Position numbers and translations under genes: made by a program. Of a stretch of 64,000 nt of DNA, positions 16,715-25,054 are shown piece after piece (position 1 is the first letter of the stretch; the number at the start of each line of letters is the position of its first letter). This DNA is from Kosakonia sp. H02 (GTDB taxonomy: Bacteria > Pseudomonadota > Gammaproteobacteria > Enterobacterales > Enterobacteriaceae), in contig CP131915.1 in the NCBI GenBank assembly GCA_030704225.1, forward strand, positions 1,860,001 through 1,924,000, written 5' to 3'. The notes below the pieces were generated by a model. It made no database searches. It had not been told where the DNA came from and saw only the letters and a program-made list of their open reading frames with translations.

Positions 16715-17548
16715 ATGTTTGTTCCATTTCTCATTATGTTACGTGAAGGCCTTGAAGCGGCGCTGATCGTGAGCCTGATTGCCAGCTACCTGAAACGCAC
16801 CCAGCGCGGGCGATGGATAGGCGTGATGTGGGTTGGCGTGTTCCTTGCTGCGGCGCTCTGCCTGGGGTTAGGGATTGCCATTAACGAAACCACCGGCGAG
16901 TTCCCGCAAAAAGAGCAGGAGTTATTCGAAGGCATCGTGGCGGTGATTGCGGTGGTTATCCTCACGTGGATGGTGTTCTGGATGCGCAAAGTGTCGCGCA
17001 ACGTAAAAGTCCAGTTAGAGCAGGCGGTGGATACCGCACTTGCGCGCAGTAACAACCACGGCTGGGCGCTGATCCTGATGGTCTTTTTCGCCGTAGCGCG
17101 TGAAGGGCTGGAGTCGGTGTTCTTCCTGCTGGCGGCATTTCAGCAAGATGTGGGCATTTGGCCGCCGCTTGGCGCGGTGCTGGGTTTAACCACCGCCGTG
17201 GTGCTCGGTTTTCTGCTTTACTGGGGCGGTGTGCGCCTGAATCTTGGCGCATTTTTTAAATGGACCAGCCTGTTTATTCTCTTTGTCGCCGCCGGGCTGG
17301 CTGCGGGTGCAATTCGCGCCTTCCATGAAGCCGGCCTGTGGAATCACTTCCAGGATGTGGCGTTTGATTTAAGCAACGTGCTGACCACGCATTCGCTCAC
17401 CGGCACGTTACTTGAAGGGATTTTGGGTTATCAGGAAACGCCAAGCGTCAGCGAAGTGTTCGTCTACTTTGCCTATTTGATCCCGGCGCTGGTGCTGTTT
17501 ATCTCACCTCCACGCGCCGGTACGCAGCCTTCAAGGGCGGCACCATAA
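16715..17548 (+). CDS. efeU: Ferrous iron permease EfeU
   Basis: A 277-residue inner-membrane protein of the Ftr1/OFeT family with about seven helices. It has two REGLE motifs (residues 10-14 and 129-133), whose glutamates bind iron in the pore. The frame is unbroken, unlike E. coli K-12, where efeU carries a frameshift. ATG 16715 was chosen because it begins the first helix; an ATG seven codons upstream is also in frame. First gene of efeUOB, a low-pH, low-iron Fe(II) importer, here under a Fur box; in E. coli CpxAR also controls it. Confidence 0.93.
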   Translation: MFVPFLIMLREGLEAALIVSLIASYLKRTQRGRWIGVMWVGVFLAAALCLGLGIAINETTGEFPQKEQELFEGIVAVIAVVILTWMVFWMRKVSRNVKVQLEQAVDTALARSNNHGWALILMVFFAVAREGLESVFFLLAAFQQDVGIWPPLGAVLGLTTAVVLGFLLYWGGVRLNLGAFFKWTSLFILFVAAGLAAGAIRAFHEAGLWNHFQDVAFDLSNVLTTHSLTGTLLEGILGYQETPSVSEVFVYFAYLIPALVLFISPPRAGTQPSRAAP

Positions 17549-17587
17549 TCGCTTTCTAGTTACAACATACTCATTAAAGGAAAGGTC

Positions 17588-18715
17588 ATGGCTACTCATT
17601 TTCGTCGTAGTGCATTACAACTCGGGATTGCGGCGTTGATTTCTTGCGCTTTTGGTGTTCAGGCGGCGGATGTTCCGCAGGTAAAAGTGACGGTCACGGA
17701 CAAGCAGTGTGAGCCGATGAACCTGACGGTTAACGCGGGCAAAACGCAGTTTATTATTCTCAACCACAGCCAGAAAGCACTGGAGTGGGAGATCCTCAAA
17801 GGCGTGATGGTGGTGGAAGAGCGCGAAAATATCGCGCCAGGATTTAGCCAGAAGCTGACCGCCAATTTGCAGCCGGGCGAATATGAGATGACCTGCGGGC
17901 TGCTCACCAACCCGAAAGGCAAACTTATCGTGAAAGGTGAAGCCACGGCTGATGCAGCAAAAGGCGATGCGTTGCTGAGCCTGAGCGGGGCGATCACCGA
18001 CTATAAAGCCTATGTGGTGGCAGAAACCGCACAGCTTGTTTCCGGTACCAAAGCCTTTACCGACGCGGTGAAAGCGGGCGATATCGAAAAAGCAAAAGCA
18101 CTGTATGCGCCAACGCGTCAGCACTATGAGCGTATTGAACCGATTGCGGAACTGTTCTCCGATCTGGATGGCAGCATCGATGCCCGCGAAGATGATTACG
18201 AGAAAAAAGCGGACGATCCGAAGTTCACTGGTTTCCACCGTCTGGAAAAAGCACTGTTCGGCGACAACACCACCAAAGATATGGGCCACTACGCCGACCA
18301 GCTCAATCGCGATGTCCTTGATCTGCAAACGCGAATCAATGAGCTGGCGTTCCCGCCGTCAAAAGTGGTGGGCGGCGCTGCCGGTCTGATTGAAGAAGTG
18401 GCGGCAAGCAAAATCAGTGGCGAAGAAGATCGCTACAGCCACACCGATCTGTGGGATTTCCAGGCGAACGTTGACGGCGCACAGAAAATTGTCGATTTAC
18501 TGCGTCCGCAATTGCAGAAAGAGAACGCCGGACTGCTGGCGAAAGTCGATACCAACTTCAAGAAAGTGGACAGCATTCTGGCGAAATACCGCACTAAAGA
18601 GGGCTTCGAAACGTACGACAAGTTGACCGAGGCCGATCGCAATGCGCTGAAAGGGCCGATCACCACGCTGGCGGAAGATCTGGCGCAGCTTCGCGGTGTG
18701 CTGGGTCTGGACTAA
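17588..18715 (+). CDS. efeO: Periplasmic iron-uptake protein EfeO
   Basis: A 375-residue exported protein: Sec signal peptide ending VQA (about residue 27), an N-terminal cupredoxin-like domain (to about residue 120) and a helical M75 (imelysin-type) domain containing the HxxE metal motif in GFHRLEKALFGD. It should bind iron in the periplasm and pass it to EfeU. The start follows AAAGGAAAGG. It lies 39 bases after efeU and five bases before efeB in one operon. Confidence 0.95.
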   Translation: MATHFRRSALQLGIAALISCAFGVQAADVPQVKVTVTDKQCEPMNLTVNAGKTQFIILNHSQKALEWEILKGVMVVEERENIAPGFSQKLTANLQPGEYEMTCGLLTNPKGKLIVKGEATADAAKGDALLSLSGAITDYKAYVVAETAQLVSGTKAFTDAVKAGDIEKAKALYAPTRQHYERIEPIAELFSDLDGSIDAREDDYEKKADDPKFTGFHRLEKALFGDNTTKDMGHYADQLNRDVLDLQTRINELAFPPSKVVGGAAGLIEEVAASKISGEEDRYSHTDLWDFQANVDGAQKIVDLLRPQLQKENAGLLAKVDTNFKKVDSILAKYRTKEGFETYDKLTEADRNALKGPITTLAEDLAQLRGVLGLD

Positions 18716-18720
18716 CAACC

Positions 18721-20004
18721 ATGAAACAACATGATGATAACGACGTCAGTGAACCTTCCCGGCGTCGTTTATTAAAAAGTATGGGCGCGCTGGGAGGCGC
18801 GCTTGCGCTTACCGGCGGTTGCCCTGTTGCTCATGCGGCGAAACCGCAAAGCGCGCCAGGTACGCTCTCGCCCGATTCGCGTATGGAAAAACAGCCCTTT
18901 TATGGCGAGCACCAGGCGGGCGTGTTGACTGCGCAACAGGCGTCGATGATGCTGGTGGCCTTTGATGTGCTGGCGGCAGATAAGTCTGACCTTGAACGTT
19001 TGTTTCGCTTACTGACACAGCGCATTACTTTTCTCACCTCCGGCGGCCCGGCCCCGGATACGCCCAACCCGCGCCTGCCGCCGATGGATTCCGGCATTCT
19101 TGGGCCGTTTATCGCTCCGGATAACCTGACCATCACCGTGTCTGTTGGTCAGTCGCTATTTGATGAGCGCTTTGGTTTACGCCCGCAGATGCCGAAAAAG
19201 CTGCAAAAGATGGGGCGTTTTCCCAACGATTCCCTTGATGCGGCGCTGTGCCACGGCGATCTGTTGCTGCAAATCTGCGCCAACACCCAGGATACGGTTA
19301 TCCATGCGCTGCGGGATGTGATTAAACACACGCCGGATTTACTCAGTGTGCGCTGGAAACGGGAAGGGTTTATTTCCGATCATGCAGCGCGCAGCTGGGG
19401 GAAAGAGACGCCGGTGAATCTGCTGGGCTTTAAAGACGGTACTGCCAATCCGGACAGCAGCGATCCTGCGCTGATGAACGAGGTGGTGTGGGTTACTGGC
19501 GAGCAGGGCGAACCGACGTGGGCGGTAGGTGGCAGTTACCAGGCGGTGCGGATTATCCAGTTTCACGTGGAGTTCTGGGATCGCACGCCGCTGAAAGAGC
19601 AGCAGACTATTTTCGGTCGGGATAAGCATTCTGGCGCGCCGCTTGGCATGAAGAATGAGCATGATGTGCCGGATTATGCCAGTGACCCTGACGGGGATGT
19701 GATTGCCCTCGACAGCCATATTCGCCTGGCGAACCCGCGTACCAAAGAGACGCAATCGAGCCTGATGATGCGTCGGGGATACAGCTATTCGCTTGGCGTC
19801 ACCCACTCGGGTCAACTTGATATGGGCTTGCTGTTTGTCTGCTACCAACACGATCTGGAAAAAGGGTTCCTGACGGTACAAAAACGGCTCAATGGCGAGG
19901 CGCTGGAGGAGTATATTCGCCCGATTGGCGGCGGCTACTTCTTTGTGTTGCCGGGCGTGAAAGAGGCCAGCCGCTATCTGGCTCAGCCTCTCCTTGAAGC
20001 CTGA
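18721..20004 (+). CDS. efeB: Tat-exported DyP-type haem peroxidase EfeB
   Basis: A 427-residue dye-decolorising peroxidase. The N-terminus carries a twin-arginine signal (RRRLLK, residues 14-19) followed by a hydrophobic stretch, so it is exported folded with its haem. The family GxxDG motif is GFKDG at residues 236-240, with the catalytic aspartate at 239. It is the third member of EfeUOB and probably oxidises Fe(II) or handles periplasmic iron or haem for uptake; the exact reaction is debated for the family. A terminator follows at once. Confidence 0.95.
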   Translation: MKQHDDNDVSEPSRRRLLKSMGALGGALALTGGCPVAHAAKPQSAPGTLSPDSRMEKQPFYGEHQAGVLTAQQASMMLVAFDVLAADKSDLERLFRLLTQRITFLTSGGPAPDTPNPRLPPMDSGILGPFIAPDNLTITVSVGQSLFDERFGLRPQMPKKLQKMGRFPNDSLDAALCHGDLLLQICANTQDTVIHALRDVIKHTPDLLSVRWKREGFISDHAARSWGKETPVNLLGFKDGTANPDSSDPALMNEVVWVTGEQGEPTWAVGGSYQAVRIIQFHVEFWDRTPLKEQQTIFGRDKHSGAPLGMKNEHDVPDYASDPDGDVIALDSHIRLANPRTKETQSSLMMRRGYSYSLGVTHSGQLDMGLLFVCYQHDLEKGFLTVQKRLNGEALEEYIRPIGGGYFFVLPGVKEASRYLAQPLLEA

Positions 20005-20010
20005 AGATCC

Positions 20011-20036
20011 TATCCTGCCCGCCTCCGGGCAGGATA
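20011..20036 (+). terminator. Hairpin terminator after efeB
   Basis: An 11-bp perfect stem (TATCCTGCCCG and CGGGCAGGATA) with a four-base loop, seven bases after the efeB stop. The following T content is weak (TTCTGTT), so termination may be partial. Confidence 0.75.
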
Positions 20037-20107
20037 TTCTGTTATCTGTTGCAATTTGACATACTTTTTCTGCCATCCAGCTATCATTTTTTCGTATTAG
20101 AAAGTAT

Positions 20108-20125
20108 CTGTTATTTTTCTGTAAT
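20108..20125 (+). promoter_or_regulatory. Pho box upstream of phoH
   Basis: CTGTTAT, four T residues, then CTGTAAT give the 7-4-7 arrangement of a PhoB site (consensus CTGTCAT-N4-CTGTCAT). It lies about 145 bases before the phoH start. PhoB activation under phosphate starvation is known for E. coli phoH (psiH). Confidence 0.75.
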
Positions 20126-20270
20126 ATTCTTCGCAGAGACTCTGTTTAACGACGCAGAGGTCTTGCACGTTATGATTTCGTAAAAATAATGTTGCAATGA
20201 TGCTACTCTCTAAGATAAGTAGTAATAACGGTTATCCCCTGCGGTGATGAAGTTTTTCTGGAGATCGCGG

Positions 20271-21329
20271 ATGGTAAAGTCCTGTAGCGGACAAACAAAA
20301 CGACCACGCAAAACCCGGCTCGGGGGCTCAACCTCCGGCAACGACTTCTTCGCCCCTGAATTTTCCTCCTCTTTTTCCGTATCCCATTCTGACGATGTGG
20401 TAAACGATGCCAATCGCTCTGCCACATCATTTTCAAAGGCAAGCCAAGGCTTACAAGGAAGCCAACCCTCAGACGTTCGTGCGCATAATCGCGTCGAATC
20501 CGACGCGTGTGATGTAAACCAACAACTCAAGGTGCTATCCATGGGAAGACAGAAAGCAGTGATCAAAGCTCGTCGTGAAGCGAAACGCGTGCTAAGACGT
20601 GATTCACGCAGTCACAAACAACGTGAAGAAGAGTCGGTCACCTCGCTTGTGCAGATGAGCGGCGTAGAATCAATTGGCATGGCGCGGGACAGCCGTGATA
20701 GTTCTCCAATTGCTGCCCGTAACGAAGCTCAGGAGCACTACCTGAATGCTATTGAGAGTAAACAGCTGATCTTCGCCACAGGCGAAGCAGGTTGTGGGAA
20801 AACGTGGATCAGCGCGGCGAAAGCTGCCGAGGCCCTGATCCATAAGGATGTGGAGAGGATTATTGTGACCCGGCCGGTCCTGCAAGCCGATGAAGATCTT
20901 GGCTTCTTACCTGGCGATATGTCGGAGAAGTTCGCGCCTTATTTCCGGCCCGTCTATGACGTGCTGTTGAAGCGCCTGGGCGCGTCCTTTATGCAATACT
21001 GCCTGCGACCTGAGATTGGCAAGGTGGAAATCGCGCCGTTCGCCTATATGCGCGGACGTACCTTTGAAAATGCGGTGGTTATTCTTGACGAGGCTCAGAA
21101 TGTCACCGCTGCGCAAATGAAGATGTTTTTGACGCGCCTCGGGGAGAACGTGACCGTGATAGTCAACGGTGATATTACCCAGTGTGATTTGCCTTCCGGT
21201 GTGAAATCGGGGTTGAGCGATGCGCTGGCGCGTTTTGAGGAAGACGAGATGATTGGGGTCGTCCGCTTTAACAAAGATGACTGCGTCCGCTCTGCGCTCT
21301 GTCAACGTACATTGAAAGCGTACGATTAA
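20271..21329 (+). CDS. phoH: PhoH family ATPase, phosphate-starvation inducible
   Basis: A 352-residue protein whose C-terminal two thirds is the PhoH P-loop domain: Walker A GEAGCGKTW, Walker B VVILDEAQN, and VIVNGDITQCDLPSG. The N-terminal part (basic, rich in serine) is as in E. coli PhoH. Start choice is uncertain. The frame is open from ATGATG at 20244, but the ATG at 20271 has a GGAG site seven bases upstream and gives a length close to E. coli's 354; an internal ATG at 20541 (MGRQKAV) also follows AAGG. PhoH proteins are implicated in RNA handling, but the role in enterics is unclear. Expected PhoB control from the Pho box at 20108. Confidence 0.9.
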   Translation: MVKSCSGQTKRPRKTRLGGSTSGNDFFAPEFSSSFSVSHSDDVVNDANRSATSFSKASQGLQGSQPSDVRAHNRVESDACDVNQQLKVLSMGRQKAVIKARREAKRVLRRDSRSHKQREEESVTSLVQMSGVESIGMARDSRDSSPIAARNEAQEHYLNAIESKQLIFATGEAGCGKTWISAAKAAEALIHKDVERIIVTRPVLQADEDLGFLPGDMSEKFAPYFRPVYDVLLKRLGASFMQYCLRPEIGKVEIAPFAYMRGRTFENAVVILDEAQNVTAAQMKMFLTRLGENVTVIVNGDITQCDLPSGVKSGLSDALARFEEDEMIGVVRFNKDDCVRSALCQRTLKAYD

Positions 21330-21353
21330 GCGGTTTGGTTTTTGGTTAATGAT

Positions 21354-21382
21354 AAAACCCGGGAAACCGGGTTTTATTTTTT
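21354..21382 (+). terminator. Terminator of phoH
   Basis: AAAACCCGG, loop GAAA, CCGGGTTTT, then ATTTTTT. It lies 24 bases after the phoH stop. Confidence 0.92.
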
Positions 21383-21410
21383 GTGCAGGAATATGAGGTG
21401 GCCGTGGCGT

Positions 21411-21443
21411 GTAGGACTGATAAGGCGAAGCCGCCATCCGGCG
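21411..21443. repeat. REP element (single unit)
   Basis: GTAGGACTGATAAGGCGAAG followed by CCGCCATCCGGC is a typical enterobacterial REP unit, as in many intergenic spacers of Klebsiella, Enterobacter and Kosakonia. It lies between phoH and the tRNA-Asp fragment. Confidence 0.75.
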
Positions 21444-21508
21444 CCCGGTCGGGGATTCTCATCCCCTGGCATTTGCAATATGCGAAAAAAAAGCCCGCAT
21501 TTGCATGC

Positions 21509-21547
21509 CGCAGGGGGTCGCGGGTTCGAGTCCCGTCCGTTCCGCCA
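21509..21547 (+). pseudogene. 3' fragment of tRNA-Asp
   Basis: These 39 bases are identical to the last 39 of the complete tRNA-Asp gene at 31360-31436, covering the end of the anticodon stem, variable loop, T arm, acceptor 3' strand and CCA. Identity runs two bases beyond CCA and then stops. The 5' half is missing and unrelated sequence precedes it. In E. coli the gene just before dkgB is aspU at the end of rrnH, so this is probably the remnant of that locus, left by recombination or an integration event. Confidence 0.85.
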
Positions 21548-21555
21548 CTTATTTT

Positions 21556-21590
21556 AAAAACCGTATCTCTCACGAGATACGGTTTTTTTT
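21556..21590 (+). terminator. Terminator after the tRNA-Asp fragment
   Basis: AAAAACCGTATCTC, loop TCAC, GAGATACGG and eight T residues. A strong terminator, presumably that of the original rRNA/tRNA transcript. It also serves the converging fabF-like gene because the stem is flanked by an A tract. Confidence 0.88.
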
Positions 21591-21631
21591 CGTCTGTTGT
21601 TTACAAAAAAGGGCCAATAAGCCCTTTGTTT

Positions 21632-22912
21632 TTACGCTTCCCAGCGTTTCAGCAGCAGGCTGGCATTAACCCCGCCAAAACCGAATCCGTTCGACAGCGC
21701 ATAGCGCATCTCAAACGGCCGAGCGGTTAGTGCCACCAGATTCAATCCATCGGCACCTTCATCAGGATGATGTAAATTCAACGTCGGCGGAACAATCTGC
21801 TCACGCAAAGCCTGAATAGTAAAAATCGCTTCAATACCACCCGCCGCGCCCAGTAAGTGCCCCGTCGCTGATTTCGTTGACGTAATCGCCACCGAACTCG
21901 TTTCGCCAAACACACCCTTAATCGCTGCCAGTTCCCCTTTATCACCCACCTGGGTTGACGTGGCATGCGCGTTGATGTGCTGAATGTCCGCCGCTGTAAT
22001 ATCAGCCTGGCGGATAGCCGTCTCAATCGCACGCCGTGCACCGTTACCATCTTCCGGCGCGCCAGTGAGGTGATAAGCGTCGGCGCTGGTTCCGTATCCC
22101 ACCAGTTCAGCCAGCGGTGTCGCACCACGCGCAATCGCATGATCCAGGGATTCAATAACCAATAACCCTGCGCCTTCTCCCATGACAAAGCCGTCACGAT
22201 CGCGGTCAAAGGGGCGCGATGCCGCTGGCGGATCGTCATTAAAACTGCTCGACAACGCTTTTGCTGCCGCAAATCCGCCCAGACTCACCCGGTGGATCGC
22301 GGCCTCACTTCCACCGCATAAGGCGATATCAGCCTCACCATTGCGGATAAGTCGTGCCGCATCGCCAATGGCCTGCGCACCGGCGGCGCACGCCGTTACT
22401 GGCGCACCAATCGGCCCCCTAAAACCGTGCATGATGGAAACATGTCCAGCGGCAAGGTTGGCAAGAAACGAGGGAATGGTGAAAGGTGAAAGTCGGCGCG
22501 GCCCGCGTAAATCAGTTGTATGAACTGCGTTGGCTATTTCACTAAATCCGCCAATGCCGGTAGCGATCACCGTTGCCGTACGATCTTTTTCCGCTTCATC
22601 CTGAGGAAACCAGTCCGCTTGCGTCAGCGCTTCTTTTGCTGCAACCAACGCAAACTCAATAAAGCGGTCCATTTTTTTGCGATCTTTTGCCGGGATCGCC
22701 ATTAACGGATCAAACCCGTGCAGTGGTTCTTCCTCAATGGAGAGCACTCTGCCAGCGACTTTACACGGGATATCGTCGACAATCTCGTCATCAAGACGAG
22801 AGATCCCGGATTTTCCTTGTAGCAGCGACTGCCAGACATGCGATACGCCGCAGCCCAGCGGGCTGACGATCCCCATTCCTGTCACGACGATGCGTTTTTG
22901 TGAAACGCTCAT
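21632..22912 (-). CDS. Beta-ketoacyl-ACP synthase II paralogue (FabF-like)
   Basis: A 426-residue condensing enzyme of the thiolase fold, about the length of FabF (413). The catalytic triad is intact: C175 in TACAAG, H316 in NAHATST and H352 in KSATGH with K347. It is a paralogue, as the true fabF lies in the fab cluster, which is not in this window. Substrate is unknown. The start is ATG 22912 with AGGAG eight bases upstream; a TTG two codons earlier is less likely. It ends a minus-strand unit hxlR - MFS - fabF-like, suggesting that the condensing enzyme and exporter once worked together. Confidence 0.85.
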   Translation of the reverse strand: MSVSQKRIVVTGMGIVSPLGCGVSHVWQSLLQGKSGISRLDDEIVDDIPCKVAGRVLSIEEEPLHGFDPLMAIPAKDRKKMDRFIEFALVAAKEALTQADWFPQDEAEKDRTATVIATGIGGFSEIANAVHTTDLRGPRRLSPFTIPSFLANLAAGHVSIMHGFRGPIGAPVTACAAGAQAIGDAARLIRNGEADIALCGGSEAAIHRVSLGGFAAAKALSSSFNDDPPAASRPFDRDRDGFVMGEGAGLLVIESLDHAIARGATPLAELVGYGTSADAYHLTGAPEDGNGARRAIETAIRQADITAADIQHINAHATSTQVGDKGELAAIKGVFGETSSVAITSTKSATGHLLGAAGGIEAIFTIQALREQIVPPTLNLHHPDEGADGLNLVALTARPFEMRYALSNGFGFGGVNASLLLKRWEA

Positions 22913-22931
22913 AATCAATTCTCCTGAAATA

Positions 22932-23413
22932 TCATGATGTCTGCGGCTTTTTCATTAAGGAAACAAGCAGCACAGTAAACAAAAAGCCAGGCATGATCAG
23001 GTAAAAAACATCTGAAAATGCCTGCGTGCGCGCCTCCCGTAACGCAAGTGCGGAAAGGTTTTTCAGCGCTGCGCTACCGACGAGTTCCGACGAAACGCTT
23101 GTGGTCGCAGCAATTCCCGCGCTCCCCACTCATGCGTTAGCGGAATAAAGCTGTACATCGAAAATGCAAACCCGAACAGGCCTGCCATCAACAGCCAACG
23201 GAGATCTACGCGATTGGCAAGCCAGGCGTAGAAGGGAATTGAGAGCACCTGAAAGAGACCGGTTAAAAATACCGCCAGACCAATTTTCAGCGCGCTAAAA
23301 CCACGAACAGTTCCAGGAAACAGCGGTGTTAGATAGATCGTAGCAAAGATGCCTACCCCTGCCATAAACGAGAAGTAGCAGCCCAGCGAGACGGCGAGCA
23401 GCGTGATGCTGAA
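22932..23413 (-). pseudogene. Decayed DHA2-type MFS exporter
   Basis: Two pieces of an EmrB/QacA-like transporter remain, in different frames. One (frame of 23365) covers roughly helices 8-10: LLAVSLGCYFSFMAGVGIFA, then TPLFPGTVRGFSALKIGL and ANRVDLRWLLMAGL, up to LLRPQAFR. The other (frame of 23129, stop at 22932) is the C-terminus: ELVGSAALKNLSALALREAR followed by the last helix ending LMKKPQTS. The part between, normally about 100 residues with several helices, is deleted at about 23105, with a frameshift. The N-terminal half is also gone, up to the hxlR end. The gene cannot make a working transporter. It lies 19 bases upstream of the fabF-like gene on the same strand. Confidence 0.82.
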
Positions 23414-24019
23414 TTAATCCGCACCCCGCAGCGGAAGCGGCAAACAGCCAGCGCTCTCTTCTTGCTGGCCAGTATCATGATCGGCACCTGCATACTGCTG
23501 CGGCATGAATTTTTGCGCACTATCTCCGGCGCGTTTGCGTTGCAAATAGTCATGGCGGTAATGGATCACCGGTGAAGCTGCCGGGCCGGGAGCCAGAACA
23601 TATTTCTCTGAGGTAATGGGTTCCCCGGTTGCCTTATCGACCATAATCGCTTCGACAGGGCGTTCTGTTTTGCGTTCAACCAGCTGAATTTGCGCCCCTT
23701 CTGGTGAAAAATAGCGATTACCCCATTCCGCTAACGCAAGGATCACCGGGCGGAAATCGCGGCCCAGAGCGGTGAGATGATATTCATAGCGTGGCGGTGT
23801 CGTGCTGTAGCTCACTTTTTCCATCAGCCCGTCATCGACCAGCTCTTTCAGGCGTCGGGAGAGGATATTGGGTGCGACATTGGCGCTTTTCTGGAACTCA
23901 TCAAAGCGAGTAAAACCGGCAAAAGCATCGCGCAGGATAATCATGCTCCAGCTATCGCCAATGCGCCCAAGGCTGCGGGCGATGGGGCAGGGAGCGTGGC
24001 AAAGCGGTTCATTTTTCAT
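23414..24019 (-). CDS. HxlR-family transcriptional regulator
   Basis: A 201-residue winged-helix protein. The HxlR signature is clear: CPIARSLGRIGDSWSMIIL, then FDEFQKSANVAPNILSRRL and PPRYEYHLTALGRDF. Cysteine at the CPIA position is typical of the family and may sense thiol-active compounds. Residues after about 170 (ADHDTGQQEES...) do not look like the family and probably arose where the downstream MFS gene was deleted, so the C-terminus may be altered. Start ATG 24019; a GTG four codons upstream is possible. It is divergent from dkgB and heads the hxlR - MFS - fabF-like unit, whose expression it probably controls. Confidence 0.8.
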   Translation of the reverse strand: MKNEPLCHAPCPIARSLGRIGDSWSMIILRDAFAGFTRFDEFQKSANVAPNILSRRLKELVDDGLMEKVSYSTTPPRYEYHLTALGRDFRPVILALAEWGNRYFSPEGAQIQLVERKTERPVEAIMVDKATGEPITSEKYVLAPGPAASPVIHYRHDYLQRKRAGDSAQKFMPQQYAGADHDTGQQEESAGCLPLPLRGAD

Positions 24020-24214
24020 GGTCCGTCTCACGGAGGGTAATCAACTGCGCTCAAAGTGACATAGTGACTTTCAAAATGCAAGCAACTCAATTTGCTGCGT
24101 TACGCACTATTGCGTGAGCTGCAAAAATCCTCTGCTTTTTTGCCCCTTTTTCCGCTTGCCCCGGACCGGGATAATCGCTGCATCCGTTTTGAATTGACGA
24201 AAAGAGGAATTTTT

Positions 24215-25018
24215 ATGTCTATCCCTGCATTTGGTTTGGGTACCTTCCGTTTAACAGATGAAGCCGTTATCGCCTCGGTGAAAAATGCGCTTGAATTAGG
24301 CTATCGCGTGATTGATACCGCGCAGATTTATGGCAACGAAGCCGCTATTGGCGAAGCGCTTGCCCAGAGCGGTGTTGCGCGTGAAGAGCTGTTTATCACC
24401 ACCAAAATCTGGACGGAAAACCTGGGCGAAGACTTGCTGATCCCAAGCCTGAAAGAGAGCCTGAAAAAACTCGGTACCGATTACGTTGATTTAACCCTGA
24501 TCCACTGGCCTTCACCGGGCGCGGCTGTGCCGGTTGCAGTGTCTATGCAGCAACTGCTGAAAGCGAAAGAGCAGGGGCTGACGCGCCAGATTGGTGTGTC
24601 AAACTTCACCATTCCGTTGATGGAACAGGCTATTGCTGCCGTTGGCGCGGAAAATATCGCGACGAATCAGATTGAGCTGTCGCCGTATCTGCAAAACCGT
24701 AAAGTGGTGGAGTGGGCGAAACAGCAAGGTATTCACATCACCTCTTACATGACGCTGGCTTACGGTAAAGCGCTGAAGGATGAAGTGATCGGCCGTATCG
24801 CGCAGAAACACAACGCGACGCCAGCGCAAGTGATCCTCGCCTGGGCGATGGGTGAAGGTTATGCGGTGATCCCGTCTTCCACCAAGCGTGAGAACCTGGC
24901 GAGCAACCTGCAAGCGCAGTCGCTGAAGCTGGATGCGCAGGATAAAGCAGACATTGCCAAACTGGATTGCAATGACCGTCTGGTCAGCCCGGAAGGCCTT
25001 GCGCCAGAGTGGGATTAA
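24215..25018 (+). CDS. dkgB: 2,5-diketo-D-gluconate reductase B / methylglyoxal reductase DkgB
   Basis: A 267-residue aldo-keto reductase, identical in length to E. coli DkgB. The catalytic set is visible: D and Y in VIDTAQIYGNE, K in TTKIW, H in LIHWPSP. The NADPH 2'-phosphate site is at IPSSTKRENL. It reduces 2,5-diketogluconate, methylglyoxal and other aldehydes. The frame is open from 24092, but the ATG at 24215 follows AAGAGGAA and starts the usual MSIPAFGLGTFRL. Convergent with yafC across a shared terminator. Confidence 0.95.
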   Translation: MSIPAFGLGTFRLTDEAVIASVKNALELGYRVIDTAQIYGNEAAIGEALAQSGVAREELFITTKIWTENLGEDLLIPSLKESLKKLGTDYVDLTLIHWPSPGAAVPVAVSMQQLLKAKEQGLTRQIGVSNFTIPLMEQAIAAVGAENIATNQIELSPYLQNRKVVEWAKQQGIHITSYMTLAYGKALKDEVIGRIAQKHNATPAQVILAWAMGEGYAVIPSSTKRENLASNLQAQSLKLDAQDKADIAKLDCNDRLVSPEGLAPEWD

Positions 25019-25028
25019 GATGCAACAC

Positions 25029-25053
25029 AACGGGAGCTTCGGCTCCCGTTTTT
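25029..25053 (+). terminator. Terminator between dkgB and yafC
   Basis: AACGGGAGC, loop TTCG, GCTCCCGTT and T residues, ten bases after dkgB and directly abutting the yafC stop codon. Confidence 0.9.
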
Positions 25054-25054
25054 A

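Noticed and set aside
16715..17548. Possible frameshift in efeU as in E. coli K-12
   Set aside because: The frame is open across the whole protein and both REGLE motifs are in frame, so the gene is intact.
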